A stretch of 64,000 bases of DNA. It comes from Actinophytocola sp963826035 (GTDB lineage Bacteria; Actinomycetota; Actinomycetes; Mycobacteriales; Pseudonocardiaceae). A model generated the notes under the pieces. The model saw nothing but the letters and a program-made list of their open reading frames with translations. It made no database searches and was not told the origin of the DNA. The position numbers and the translations under genes are program-made. Location: NCBI GenBank assembly GCA_963826035.1, contig CAWGVZ010000001.1:806001-870000 (forward strand). The letters are read 5' to 3'. Below are positions 26,114 to 35,280 of this stretch, piece after piece. Numbering within the stretch: position 1 is the stretch's first letter; every line of letters begins with the position of its first letter.

Positions 26114-27117
26114 TGGCGAAGCTGCTCGGCCGGGGTTACGCGGCCGTCAACTACCCGACCGGGATGAACCTCGGCGGCGATCCGTCGCAGGCGCTGATCC
26201 ACGCCACCACCACCGGCACCTTCGTGATCTCACTGTCCTCCGTGGATCTCGGACAGGGTCTCAAGACGGTCGTGGCCCAGTGTGCCGCCGAAACACTGGG
26301 GCTGCCGTTCGAGAACGTCCTGGTCGACACGGCGGACACCGACACGGGCCCGCACTGCATGGGCACGTTCGCCAGCCGCGGCACGCACCGGGTGGGCAAC
26401 GCCGTGATCATGGCGGCCACCGAGGCGCGGGCCGTGATGCTGGACGTCGCGGCCGAGGAGCTGGAGGTCGACGCGGCCGACCTGGAGACCGACGGCTCCG
26501 GGTTCGTCAAGCTCAAGGGCTCGGAGCTCAAGAAGATCCATATCACGGATCTCGCTCTGGCGGCGCACTTCAAGCACGGCCGCACCATCTCCGGCCGCGG
26601 CGTCTACATGAAGGAGAAGAGCGAGGTGGTGCCGGAGACGGGTGAGATGAATCCCGACTCCTGCCAGGCGCACGCGTGCACGGTCGCCGAGGTCGAGGTG
26701 GACGACGAGACCGGGATCGTCGAGGTGCTGCGGATGTACAGCGTGTACGAGATCGGGCGCGCTCTACACCCGGCGATGGCTACCCAGCAGGTGCAGGGTG
26801 GCGCGTGGATGGGCATGTCGCACGCGCTGTTCGAGGCCACCGAGCCGTACTACCCGGTCCGCGACCACGGGCCGGTGGACTTCACCGAGTACCTGATGCC
26901 CGGTGCCGGGGACATTCCCGAGCAGCACAGCGTCCTACTGGAACGGCCGGCGAGCACCGGGCCGTACGGCGCCAAGGGCATCGGCGAGATGACCGCGAAC
27001 GCCCCGATCCCGGCCATCGCGAACGCGATCTTCGACGCGTGCGGCGTCCGGCTGGAGCACATGCCGTTCACCCCGGAACGAGTGCTGCGGGGTCTCGACG
27101 CCCTTCACGGCTCATGA
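26113..27117 (+). CDS. molybdopterin subunit, C-terminal half (split large subunit)
   Basis: 334 residues forming the second molybdopterin-binding domain: VDLGQGLKTVVAQCAAE, TFASRGTHRVGNA, and near the end GAKGIGEMTANAP, whose Glu is the catalytic base conserved in the xanthine oxidase family. ATG overlaps the stop of the first half. Neither half would be active alone. At about 36 kDa it matches the M subunit of E. barkeri nicotinate dehydrogenase. The substrate is probably an N-heteroaromatic or similar compound, but cannot be fixed from sequence. Confidence 0.88.
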   Translation: MAKLLGRGYAAVNYPTGMNLGGDPSQALIHATTTGTFVISLSSVDLGQGLKTVVAQCAAETLGLPFENVLVDTADTDTGPHCMGTFASRGTHRVGNAVIMAATEARAVMLDVAAEELEVDAADLETDGSGFVKLKGSELKKIHITDLALAAHFKHGRTISGRGVYMKEKSEVVPETGEMNPDSCQAHACTVAEVEVDDETGIVEVLRMYSVYEIGRALHPAMATQQVQGGAWMGMSHALFEATEPYYPVRDHGPVDFTEYLMPGAGDIPEQHSVLLERPASTGPYGAKGIGEMTANAPIPAIANAIFDACGVRLEHMPFTPERVLRGLDALHGS

Positions 27118-27962
27118 ACGAAGCCGAGCTCGCGCAACGGATGCGGGACGAGCGGTACTTCGCCGACGAGGGCCTGCTGACCGCTGTCTACCTGGCACTC
27201 ACCCTCGGCCGCCCGCTGTTGCTGGAGGGTGTGCCGGGGGTCGGCAAGACCGAGATCGCGGTCGTGCTCGCCCGCGTGCTCGGCCGCGAACTGGTTCGGC
27301 TGCAGTGTTATGAGGGCCTTGACGCCGGGCAGGCACTGTACGAGTGGGACTACCCGAAGCAGCTGTTGCACCTGCGCGCGGCGGAGGCACGCGACGCTGC
27401 GGTCGGTGACGTCTACGACGCCGGCTTCCTGCTCGAGCGGCCGTTGCTGAAAAGCCTGCGGTGCGCGGGAGGCGCGGTGTTGCTCGTGGACGAGGTCGAC
27501 CGCGCGGACAGCGAGTTCGAGGCCTTCCTGCTCGAGTTCCTCGACAACTACCAGATCACCATCCCCGAGTTGGGCACGATCACCGCGACGCACCAGCCGG
27601 TCGTGGTGCTGACCTCGAATCGCACCCGCGAACTGCACGACGCGCTCAAGCGCCGATGCCTGTACCACTGGATCCCGTTGCCGGACGCCGAACGCGAGCG
27701 GGCCATCGTGCGCGCGCACGTTCCCGGTATCGAGGAGGAGGCGGCGGAAGCGTTGGTGCGCGCGGTGTCCGGCGTCCGTCAGCTGGAGCTGCTCAAGCGG
27801 CCGGGTATCGCCGAGTCGGTCGAGTGGGCACGCGGCGCGGCGGCGCTCGCCGCCACCGGTGACCGGTGGCCGGTCGCGCTGCGCCGGGCGCTGGGCCTGC
27901 TGATCAAGGACGAGGAGGACATGACGCTGGTGCACCGCCACATCGAGGAGCTGATCGGCTGA
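27114..27962 (+). CDS. MoxR-type AAA+ ATPase (CoxD-like)
   Basis: 282 residues. Walker A GVPGVGKTE (about residue 40), Walker B VLLVDEVDRAD, sensor 1 VVVLTSNRTREL and an arginine-finger region LKRRCLYHW. ATG overlaps the preceding TGA (ATGA). CoxD-like ATPases mature the Mo site of hydroxylases (sulfuration or Cu insertion), working with a VWA partner encoded next. Position in this operon supports that role. Confidence 0.9.
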   Translation: MNEAELAQRMRDERYFADEGLLTAVYLALTLGRPLLLEGVPGVGKTEIAVVLARVLGRELVRLQCYEGLDAGQALYEWDYPKQLLHLRAAEARDAAVGDVYDAGFLLERPLLKSLRCAGGAVLLVDEVDRADSEFEAFLLEFLDNYQITIPELGTITATHQPVVVLTSNRTRELHDALKRRCLYHWIPLPDAERERAIVRAHVPGIEEEAAEALVRAVSGVRQLELLKRPGIAESVEWARGAAALAATGDRWPVALRRALGLLIKDEEDMTLVHRHIEELIG

Positions 27963-29074
27963 TGGCGATCCGCGGCCGCGCCGTCGAGCACACGCGGGGG
28001 TTCCTGCGGGACCTATCCGGCCACGGCCTGCCGGTGCCGATCTCCAAACAACGCGACTTCCTGCGGGCGATCGCCGTGGTGCCTCCACGAGATGTCACGC
28101 ACCTGTACTGGATCGCCCGCACGACGCTGACGACATCGAGTCAGGACCAGGAGATCTTCGACCTCGTCTTCGATCTCTGGTTCCGGGGCGGACCCGTGCT
28201 GTCCGAAGTGGACGCCACGGATCCGAACGAGGAGCAACCGGCGCCCGATCCCGCCAGTAACCTCGAGTCGCCGGAACAGGCGCTAGCCGAGGGCGCGGGT
28301 CTCGCGGCCAGTTCGTCGGTGCTGGCCAAGCGAACGGCCTTCGCCCGGACGCCGAACGAGGACCGCCGGACCCTGGACCAACTCCGCAAAGCGTTGCCGA
28401 CGACCATTCCGGCCGTTCGCTCCCGGCGGCGCGGGCCTGGCCGGCGTGGCGATCGGCTGGATGTCCGGAAGGTGCACCGGGCGGCCTGGCGCGCCGGCGG
28501 AGAGGTCGTGAGCCTGCGCTGGCGGCGGCGGATTCGACGGCAGCGGCCGGTACTGGTGCTCATCGACATCTCCGGTTCGATGAAGCAGCACAGCGGGGAC
28601 TACCTGCGGTTCGCGCACGCGGTGGTGGGCTCGTGCGACCGCGCGGAGGTCTTCACGTTCGGCACCACGCTGACCCGGGTCACCAAGGTACTCCGGACGC
28701 GCGACGTCGACACCGCGTTGGCAGGGCTGGCCGACATCGTCCGCGACGCCGACGGCGGGACCCGGATCGGGCTGTCCCTTCAGGAGTTTCTCGGGAACAC
28801 GAGGCACCTCAGGATGGCGCGCGGCGCGCTCGTCCTCGTGCTCTCCGACGGCCTGGAACGGGGCGACTGCGTACCGCTGACGAAGGCCGTGCGGCGGCTG
28901 TCGTTGCTGGGCCACCGGCTCGTCTGGTGGTCCCCGCTGGCGTGCGACCCGGCCTACCGGCCCGTCACCCGCGGCATGGCGGCCGTCGTCGGCCGGCTGG
29001 ACGCGCTGGCCGGCGTTCGTGACCTCGAGACCGCACACAACCAGCTTCTGAGAGGAGCACGCGCGTGGACATAG
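27962..29074 (+). CDS. VWA-domain protein (CoxE-like)
   Basis: 370 residues. Residues about 190-350 form a von Willebrand A domain with the MIDAS sequence DISGSM and later Thr (GGTRIG) and Asp (LVLSDGLERGD). The N-terminal 180 residues are Arg-rich and helical. TGATG overlap with the ATPase gene. MoxR ATPase plus VWA pairs act as a chaperone unit for metalloenzyme maturation. Confidence 0.88.
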   Translation: MAIRGRAVEHTRGFLRDLSGHGLPVPISKQRDFLRAIAVVPPRDVTHLYWIARTTLTTSSQDQEIFDLVFDLWFRGGPVLSEVDATDPNEEQPAPDPASNLESPEQALAEGAGLAASSSVLAKRTAFARTPNEDRRTLDQLRKALPTTIPAVRSRRRGPGRRGDRLDVRKVHRAAWRAGGEVVSLRWRRRIRRQRPVLVLIDISGSMKQHSGDYLRFAHAVVGSCDRAEVFTFGTTLTRVTKVLRTRDVDTALAGLADIVRDADGGTRIGLSLQEFLGNTRHLRMARGALVLVLSDGLERGDCVPLTKAVRRLSLLGHRLVWWSPLACDPAYRPVTRGMAAVVGRLDALAGVRDLETAHNQLLRGARAWT

Positions 29075-29952
29075 TGGACGCACACCACCACGTCTGGCGG
29101 ACGGCCGACCTGCCATGGCTGTCCGGCCCGATGGTCCCGCGGATCTTCGGCCCGTACGAGCCGATCAAGCGGGACTACCTCATCGACGAGTACCTGGCCG
29201 ACGCACGGGCGGGCGGGATCACGCAGTCGGTGTACGTGCAGACGAACTGGCCACTGGACCGGGTGCTGGACGAAGTACGGTGGCTCAACGAAGTGCACCT
29301 CGAGACCGGCTGGCCGATGGCGGTGGTCGGGTCGGTGGACCTGTTCAACCCCGATGCGGTCGACGTGCTGAAGAAGCAGGCGGCCCTGCCCATTGTCCGT
29401 GGCACCCGGCTTCAGCTGCACTGGCACGAACGCGAGGAGTTCCGTTACGCGTCGGCTCCGGACACCATGAAGGATCCGGTGTTCCGTCGCAACCTCGGTG
29501 CGCTCGAGGACCTCGGCTGGCTGTTCGAACTGCAGGTGTTCGCCGGCCAGATGGCCGACGCCGCCGAACTCGTCGCCGCCGTCCCGGACATCACGTTCGT
29601 ACTCGTGCACGCCGGAATGCTGACCAGCCTCGACGAAACCGAGGTGCGCGAGTGGCGAACCGGCATGGCCCGGCTGGCCGCGTTACCGAACGTCGTGGTC
29701 AAGCTGACCGGTCAGGGCACCTTCGTGCGCCGACTGGATCCGGAGTTCATCTCCTTCGTCGCCAACGAGACCCTCGGCTTGTTCGGGCCGGACCGGGCCA
29801 TGTTCGGCAGCAACTTTCCGGTGGAGAAGCTCTGGACCGGGCTGCCCGAGCTCGTGGCGGCGTGGCGCGGCGCGCTGGCCCAGCTGTCCACAACGGACCA
29901 AGCCGCCGTCTTCGCCGGAACCGCCCGGCGGGTCTACGGTTTGTCACACTGA
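29065..29952 (+). CDS. amidohydrolase family 2 protein (COG3618-like)
   Basis: 295 residues from GTG 29065, overlapping the VWA gene by 10 bp. TIM-barrel metal-dependent hydrolase: DAHHHVW at the N-terminus, RLQLHW, HAGM (about residue 188), FGSNFPVEK (Asp-to-Asn variant of the usual SDxP at the last strand). Related enzymes open lactones or hydrolyse 2-pyrone-4,6-dicarboxylate. As part of the Mo-hydroxylase operon it probably opens or trims the hydroxylated product. The Asn in place of Asp could affect metal use. Confidence 0.82.
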   Translation: MDIVDAHHHVWRTADLPWLSGPMVPRIFGPYEPIKRDYLIDEYLADARAGGITQSVYVQTNWPLDRVLDEVRWLNEVHLETGWPMAVVGSVDLFNPDAVDVLKKQAALPIVRGTRLQLHWHEREEFRYASAPDTMKDPVFRRNLGALEDLGWLFELQVFAGQMADAAELVAAVPDITFVLVHAGMLTSLDETEVREWRTGMARLAALPNVVVKLTGQGTFVRRLDPEFISFVANETLGLFGPDRAMFGSNFPVEKLWTGLPELVAAWRGALAQLSTTDQAAVFAGTARRVYGLSH

Positions 29953-29967
29953 TCAAAGGAGAACCAG

Positions 29968-30246
29968 ATGGCACTGTTCCTGCTGTCCTACGGCTACAAC
30001 GACTCCGACCTGCGCGCGCAACGCCGGGACGACCACGTCGCATACCTGAACAAGCTGAAGGACGCCGGTTCGCTGGTCGCGGCCGGCCCCTACAGCGACC
30101 TGACCGGCGGCACCATCATCTACCAGGCCGACACGCGGGAGGACGCCGAGAAGCTGATGGCGGACGACCCGTACACACAGGCCGATGTGACGAAGAACCG
30201 CTACCTGCGCGAATGGAAGGTGACCGTGGGTTCAGTCACGGGTTGA
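29968..30246 (+). CDS. YciI-like protein
   Basis: 92 residues, AAAGGAG before the ATG. Short ferredoxin-like fold protein; HVAYLNKLKDAGSLVAAGP and DDPYTQADV carry the His and Asp of the YciI active-site pocket. YciI relatives act as small lyases/dehydrochlorinases or unknown pathway helpers. Gene lies 15 bp after the amidohydrolase and likely belongs to the same operon. Confidence 0.82.
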   Translation: MALFLLSYGYNDSDLRAQRRDDHVAYLNKLKDAGSLVAAGPYSDLTGGTIIYQADTREDAEKLMADDPYTQADVTKNRYLREWKVTVGSVTG

Positions 30247-30248
30247 CC

Positions 30249-30677
30249 ATGCGAATCGACGTGGACATGTCGCTCAGCCCGCGGGAGGCGGCGGTGCTGT
30301 ACGACCTGGTCGGATGGCAGGGCTACACCAGTGACCTGGACAAGATGGGACGGGCGTTCGCCGGGTCGACGCTGATCCTGACCGCGCGGGAGGACGACGG
30401 TCGGCTGGTCGGCCTCGCCAGGGTGGTCTCGGACGGCGAAACCGTCTGCTACATCCAGGATTTCGTGGTGCTGCCCGACGAGCACCGGCGGGGCATTGGC
30501 CGGTCGCTGATGGCGGAGCTGCGCCGTCGGTATGACCAGTGCCCGTTCTTTCTGCTGTCCACGGACCCGCCCGATTCGGCGGCGGCGCGCAAATCCCATC
30601 CTTTCTACCGGACCATGGGCATGATTACCCACGAGGAGCAGCGTTTGGTCACGTTCGGCCTTCCGGTGGAACGATAG
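30249..30677 (+). CDS. GNAT-family N-acetyltransferase
   Basis: 142 residues. Acetyl-CoA pyrophosphate-binding motif VVLPDEHRRGIGRSLMAEL (QxxGxG/A form) around residues 75-95 and the following strand-helix FFLLSTDPPD with FYRTMGM. Starts 2 bp after the YciI-like stop, so it is the last gene of the operon. Substrate unknown; related proteins in catabolic operons are common but unassigned. Confidence 0.85.
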   Translation: MRIDVDMSLSPREAAVLYDLVGWQGYTSDLDKMGRAFAGSTLILTAREDDGRLVGLARVVSDGETVCYIQDFVVLPDEHRRGIGRSLMAELRRRYDQCPFFLLSTDPPDSAAARKSHPFYRTMGMITHEEQRLVTFGLPVER

Positions 30678-30850
30678 GGCAGAATCTTGTGCCCTTTGTG
30701 GCGGGCCGGATAATCCGTCACATTCGGCGGCACAGCAACGAGAACCTTCTCGGGCCCGCAGCGGGTCCAGGCATTTGGCGGTCATGCGCCGAAGCCTCAG
30801 GGGGACTCTCGATGTGGGGTTTGGCGTGGCGCTGTGCGTTCGGGAAACGA
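30678..30850. other. unassigned segment at the broken end of the permease gene
   Basis: No gene is convincing. This stretch replaces the downstream part of the permease gene and contains a hairpin-like GAGAACCTTCTC. It may be an intergenic repeat or the remnant of an insertion. Confidence 0.4.
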
Positions 30851-31283
30851 CGGGGAATCCGATCACCCACACCACAACGGGAATACCGGGCACGAAGGCG
30901 TTCATGGCGATGCCGGAGATGATGTACAGCAAGGCGGGGATGAGGATGTAGTCCAGCAGGATCTGCCAGCCGGCGATGAACCCGAACGGCGGCGCGATCC
31001 CGCGCCCCGCGTACGCGTACACCGAACCGGCCAGCGGGAACGCCTTGGACATCTGGGCATAGGACAGCGCGGTGAACACCATGCCCACCGCGCCGGTCGC
31101 ATAGGCCAGCGCCACCATGCCACCGGAGGCCGTGAACACGCTGCCGAAGATCCCGAACGGTGCGATCGGCACCATGAAGATGAGCCCGTAGATCAGCAGA
31201 TCCCAGAACGAGAGTGACCGCTTGAGTTCCTGCTGATAGCCGAACCGCTCGACGTCCCGGCTGGCGTTCCGCTCGGTCATCAT
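30851..31283 (-). pseudogene. APC-family amino acid permease, 5' fragment
   Basis: The first about 140 residues of an amino acid-polyamine-organocation permease are clear: KRSLSFWDLLIYGLIFMVPI (TM1), ATGAVGMVFTALSYAQMSKA (TM2), AGSVYAYAGRGIAPPFGFIA (TM3 with the family's YAYxxR motif) and a fourth segment. After PVVVWVIGF the frame leaves the family and becomes Arg/Pro-rich. About 300 residues and eight helices are missing. Start at MMTERNASRD (31283). Non-functional unless the remainder lies elsewhere. Confidence 0.7.
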
Positions 31284-31411
31284 CCGATTGGAGCAGCCAC
31301 CACGATGAGACGAAAGGCCGTGAGTTCGACACTGACCCGTGACCGTCGCCGGGCAACGTGTTCCGGTGCTACCTCCGTCCCACCCGCAACAGATCAACAC
31401 TGGGAGGACAT

Positions 31412-32293
31412 ATGAACCGCGGGCTCATCGGCGTCACACTCGTGTTATGCCTGGCGACCGGCCTCGCCACGGCGTGTTCCAGCAACTCCACTGGCGCGCA
31501 GACCAGTGCCGGGGCACCGGAGATGGCCGACAATTCGGGCGGTGGCGGTGACGCGCCGTCGACCGACCAGGGCAAGGAGTCGGCCGCCGGGGGAGACCGG
31601 GACGTCAGCCAGCCGGGCGTGGACCGGAAGCTGGTGCGCACGGCGACCATCGAGCTGGCGGCCGCCGACGTCGGCGAGACCGTCAACGACGCGCGGGACA
31701 TCGCGGCCACCGAAGGCGGCTACGCCGGCAGCGAGGACGTGAGCGAGCAGTCCGCGTCGCTCACCCTGCTCATTCCCTCGGACCGGTTCGACTCGGCGCT
31801 CGACGAGCTGTCCGCGCTGGGCAAGGTGATCTCCCGGAAGCAGACGGCCGAGGACGTCACCGAGCAGGTGGTCGACCTGGAGAGCCGGATCGCCACCCAG
31901 CGGGCCAGCGTGAACCGGGTTCGCGAGCTGCTGGCCAGGGCGACCACGGTGGACGAGATCGTGCGGATCGAGCAGGAGGTGACCACCCGCGAGGCGGACC
32001 TCGAGTCGCTCGAGCAACGCCGGCAGGCGCTGGCCGGCCAGGTGGCCATGTCCACGGTGACCATCGAGGTGAGCAAGACCGCCGCCGCCGCGCCCGTGGC
32101 GCAGGACGAACCGGATGGCCTCCTCGCCGGACTGTCCGACGGCTGGGGCGCGTTCCTCGACTTCGGCGCCGGTACGCTGCGGGTGATCGGCGCCATGCTG
32201 CCGTTCCTGCTGGTGCTCGCGGTCCCCGCCGTGCCGGCGCTGCGCTGGTGGCGCCGCCGCCGGACGCCTGCGTCGGTGGTTCAACAGTCGTAA
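31412..32293 (+). CDS. DUF4349 lipoprotein
   Basis: 293 residues; GGGAGG before the ATG. Lipobox LATACSS puts the lipidated Cys at about residue 22. A Ser/Gly-rich linker is followed by the DUF4349 domain (RTATIELAAADVGETVNDA, then VTEQVVDLESRIATQRASV) with a coiled-coil (about 155-220). A C-terminal TM helix (LPFLLVLAVPAVPALRWW) ends in Arg residues. It is thus held at both ends to the membrane. Function of the family is unknown. Confidence 0.85.
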   Translation: MNRGLIGVTLVLCLATGLATACSSNSTGAQTSAGAPEMADNSGGGGDAPSTDQGKESAAGGDRDVSQPGVDRKLVRTATIELAAADVGETVNDARDIAATEGGYAGSEDVSEQSASLTLLIPSDRFDSALDELSALGKVISRKQTAEDVTEQVVDLESRIATQRASVNRVRELLARATTVDEIVRIEQEVTTREADLESLEQRRQALAGQVAMSTVTIEVSKTAAAAPVAQDEPDGLLAGLSDGWGAFLDFGAGTLRVIGAMLPFLLVLAVPAVPALRWWRRRRTPASVVQQS

Positions 32294-32415
32294 GGGGACT
32301 CCCTATCACGTTCTGTGATCACCTTTCGGCCGTTCGGGTACATCCACTTCGGACGGGTCATGAACCGCCGCTGGACGCCTAGCGTTGTTCCTGGCGAAGC
32401 TGGAAGGAGGAGCTG

Positions 32416-33285
32416 ATGGCGATCACCTTCGGGATCGACATAAGCCACCATCAGGGCGCGTTCGATCTGTCGCGCGCGGCCCGGGAGGGAATCGCGTTCG
32501 TCATTCTCAAGGCCACCGAGGGCAGCGGGTTCATCGACTCGAGGTTCGCCGAGAACCTCACCAACGCGCGCCAGGCCGGTCTGCTGGTGGCCGCCTACCA
32601 CTACCTGCGGGCCGGCTCGTCCGCCGCGGCGCAGGTCGCGCACGTCGAGCGCGTGGTACCGAAGAACGTGCCGGTGATCCCCGACGTCGAGGCGGACAGC
32701 GGCGGCGTGGACCTGGTCCGGGACGTGGTGGCCCGACTGCGTGGTGTCGGGTACCAGGTGCCGCTGCTGTATCTCCCACGCTGGTACTGGCAGCAGATCG
32801 GGTCGCCGTCGATGGGTGGGCTGCCACCGCTGTGGTCCTCCCGCTACCCGGACAACGTGCCCGGCACCATCCCCGACGAGTGGGCCGACGTTCCCGACCA
32901 CTACTGGGACGGCTACGGCGGCCTACCCGTCGCCGTGCTGCAGTTCACCAGTTCGGCCTCGGTGGCCGGACGCGAGCCCATCGACGCGAACGCCTACCGA
33001 GGCACGCGCGCCCAGTTGGCCGCCTTGCTCAGCGGTTCGTCAGATGAGGAGGACGACATGGTGAGGTTCCTGAAAGGCGATTCCACGGTGCCGATCCCCG
33101 GCACCGACGCCGTGTACGGCGACATGGTGTTCAAGGTCGAGTTCGCCCACGACCGCCCGGAGATCGCCGTGCGGACCCTGGTGCCCAGCCCCAACGATCC
33201 CGGCTTCCGCGCGTTCCTCGCCTCCGGTGGCACCATCCACCAGGTCCCGCAGGACGTCCTCGACGCCATCCCCGACAAGAGCTGA
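32416..33285 (+). CDS. GH25-like muramidase-fold protein
   Basis: 289 residues, AAGGAGGAG before the ATG. Starts directly with TFGIDISHHQGAFDLSRA, the first strand of the GH25 lysozyme barrel with the conserved Asp; VIPDVEADSG carries the Asp-x-Glu catalytic pair. AVLQFTSSASV is the last barrel strand. No signal peptide, so it may be released by lysis or by another route. The C-terminal 70 residues form an extra small domain seen in actinobacterial homologues. Confidence 0.8.
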   Translation: MAITFGIDISHHQGAFDLSRAAREGIAFVILKATEGSGFIDSRFAENLTNARQAGLLVAAYHYLRAGSSAAAQVAHVERVVPKNVPVIPDVEADSGGVDLVRDVVARLRGVGYQVPLLYLPRWYWQQIGSPSMGGLPPLWSSRYPDNVPGTIPDEWADVPDHYWDGYGGLPVAVLQFTSSASVAGREPIDANAYRGTRAQLAALLSGSSDEEDDMVRFLKGDSTVPIPGTDAVYGDMVFKVEFAHDRPEIAVRTLVPSPNDPGFRAFLASGGTIHQVPQDVLDAIPDKS

Positions 33286-33380
33286 TCGCTCGCGATTCCT
33301 TTTCCAGCGGTGCCGAGTCTGTCTTCTCGTTGGCTTTCACGAGCACGCGGCCCGGCGCCGCGGGAGGAGAATCGCAGGCG

Positions 33381-34268
33381 ATGGCAAGCAAGGAAGCACA
33401 GGCGGTACTGGACGTCTACGCGAGCTGGACGGCTCTCGCGGCCAAGGGTGAGTCGCAGGACCCCGAGTCGTGGGGTGATCTCACGGCGGAACCACGTGGG
33501 GTCGACTATCTCGAGACCGACGCGGGTGGCGTGCCCGCCATGTGGGCGGTGCCCAAGGGCTGCGCCGAGGATCGCGTGATCCTGGCCATTCACGGCGGTG
33601 GATACGTCGGCGGGTCGCTGTACACCCATCGCAAGCTCTGGGCGCATCTGGCCAAGGCGGTGGGTGCCCGGGCGTTGATCGTCACGTACCGGCACCCCCC
33701 GGCGCATGTCCATCCGGCGCAGGTGGAGGACACGACCACCGCCTACCGTTGGCTGCTCGACCAGGGGGTCGACCCCGCCCGCATCGCGTTCATCGGTGAC
33801 TCGGCGGGTGGCGCACTGGCGTTGACCACCCAGTTGCGGGCGCGGGAGCTGGGCCTGCCGCTGCCCGTGGCCACAATGTTGATCTCACCCTGGGTGGACC
33901 TGGAGGTCACGAGCGAGTCGTACCGGACGAACCGGGACAAGGATCCCTTCTTCCACAAGGAGCTCGTGCAGGGGTTGGTGGCCCTGTGGCTCGGCGAGAA
34001 CGGTGATCCGAAGGACCCAATCGCCAACCCGTTGTACGCCGACCTCACGGGGCTGGGGCCGATCTACATCCAGGCGGGCGAGGATGAGGGTCCCCGGGAC
34101 GACAGCCACCAACTCGAGCTCCATGCCCGCAAGGCCGGCGTGGACGTGCGGCTGGAGATCGTCGCCGAGATGCAGCACACCTTCCAGATGATGGCCGGGC
34201 GCGCACCCGAATCCGACGACTCGATCCGCCGGTTCGCCGACTGGGTACGGCCCCGGCTCGGCCTGTAG
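33381..34268 (+). CDS. alpha/beta hydrolase (HSL/acetyl-hydrolase type)
   Basis: 295 residues from ATG 33381. Oxyanion motif HGGGYVGGS, nucleophile GDSAGGAL (Ser about 144), acidic residue in AGEDEGPRDD and His in MQHTFQMMAG: a complete hormone-sensitive-lipase-type set. Expected to hydrolyse short acyl esters in the cytoplasm. No operon link visible. Confidence 0.87.
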   Translation: MASKEAQAVLDVYASWTALAAKGESQDPESWGDLTAEPRGVDYLETDAGGVPAMWAVPKGCAEDRVILAIHGGGYVGGSLYTHRKLWAHLAKAVGARALIVTYRHPPAHVHPAQVEDTTTAYRWLLDQGVDPARIAFIGDSAGGALALTTQLRARELGLPLPVATMLISPWVDLEVTSESYRTNRDKDPFFHKELVQGLVALWLGENGDPKDPIANPLYADLTGLGPIYIQAGEDEGPRDDSHQLELHARKAGVDVRLEIVAEMQHTFQMMAGRAPESDDSIRRFADWVRPRLGL

Positions 34269-34375
34269 AAGCCGGCCTCGTGGGTGGTTCGGCACGCGAG
34301 CCGGACCACCCACGGCCGGGCCTGGTCATCCGCCCGCGCGTGCGATGCCGGTGGGGCGTGGGCGATGCTGTGCGC

Positions 34376-35215
34376 GTGGAGTACGTGTCCAGAGTGCCGC
34401 GACCGCCGCTGGACGGGCTGATCGACGACCTCTACTACCTGGATGGTGCGCCGCCGTACGCCCGGCTGACGCTGCCGCCGGCGCCGTCGGCGTTGCTCAT
34501 CGTCAACCTCGGGGTGCCGTTCCGCATCCGCGCCGGCACCGACATCGAGACGGCCGAGTACGCCGACGGCTGCGTGGTCACCATGCCCACCCGCGCGTGG
34601 GAGTTCGGCTACCCACCCCGGACCCGGTCAGTCGGCGTGCACGTCAAGCCGTGGGGGCTGGCGCCGTTCCTGCCGATGCCCGCGGCCGAGCTGTGTGACC
34701 GGCCGGTGACGATAGAGCAGGTTTGGGGCCGGCCGGCCGTCGCTGAGCTGCGGGACCGGCTGGCCACGGCGGCCGGACCGCACGAGGTGCTGACGCTGCT
34801 CGAGGACGAGCTGATGCGACGGCTGTGCGAGACCGCCGGCCTGGGACTGGTCCGCCATACGAGCAGCATCATCGCGGCGACCAGCGGGGCGGTGGCGATC
34901 GGCGACCTGAGCGTGGCGGCCGGTGTCAGCAGCACTCATCTGGCACAGCGGTTCAAGGAGCTCATCGGCATCACGCCGAAGCGGCTGGCCCGCACCCACC
35001 GCTTCACCGCCACCGTGTTCGCGATCGACCCCGCCGGACCGGTCGACTGGGGCGACCTCGCCGGTGGTGCGGGCTACTTCGACCAGGCCCACTTCGGCCA
35101 CGAGTTCCGGGCGTTCACCGGGCTCACGCCGACCCGGTACATCGAAGTCCGGCGGCGGTTCCTGCGCGAACATCCCGGCCACACGCTGGACGGCTGGCCG
35201 CTGCCGGCCGATTGA
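34376..35215 (+). CDS. AraC-family regulator
   Basis: 279 residues from a GTG at 34376 (GTG 34370 also possible). The N-terminal 150 residues resemble the DUF6597-type sensor of AraC proteins (PPAPSALLIVNLGVPFRI, VGVHVKPWGLAPFL). The C-terminal two-HTH domain holds IGDLSVAAGVSSTHLAQRFK and AGYFDQAHFGHEFRAFTGLT. It precedes the dihydrofolate-reductase-like gene by 65 bp and could control it. Confidence 0.85.
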   Translation: MEYVSRVPRPPLDGLIDDLYYLDGAPPYARLTLPPAPSALLIVNLGVPFRIRAGTDIETAEYADGCVVTMPTRAWEFGYPPRTRSVGVHVKPWGLAPFLPMPAAELCDRPVTIEQVWGRPAVAELRDRLATAAGPHEVLTLLEDELMRRLCETAGLGLVRHTSSIIAATSGAVAIGDLSVAAGVSSTHLAQRFKELIGITPKRLARTHRFTATVFAIDPAGPVDWGDLAGGAGYFDQAHFGHEFRAFTGLTPTRYIEVRRRFLREHPGHTLDGWPLPAD

Positions 35216-35280
35216 TTTCTTACAAGAGCGACGGCTCACGACCCGCTAACTTGGGGCTCCCCGAAGCAGAGGAGAGCCCC

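Noticed and set aside
24728..29074. Form I carbon monoxide dehydrogenase operon
   Set aside because: CoxD/E-like genes fit, but the AYxCSFR loop is missing and the large subunit is split, so a CO role is not supported.
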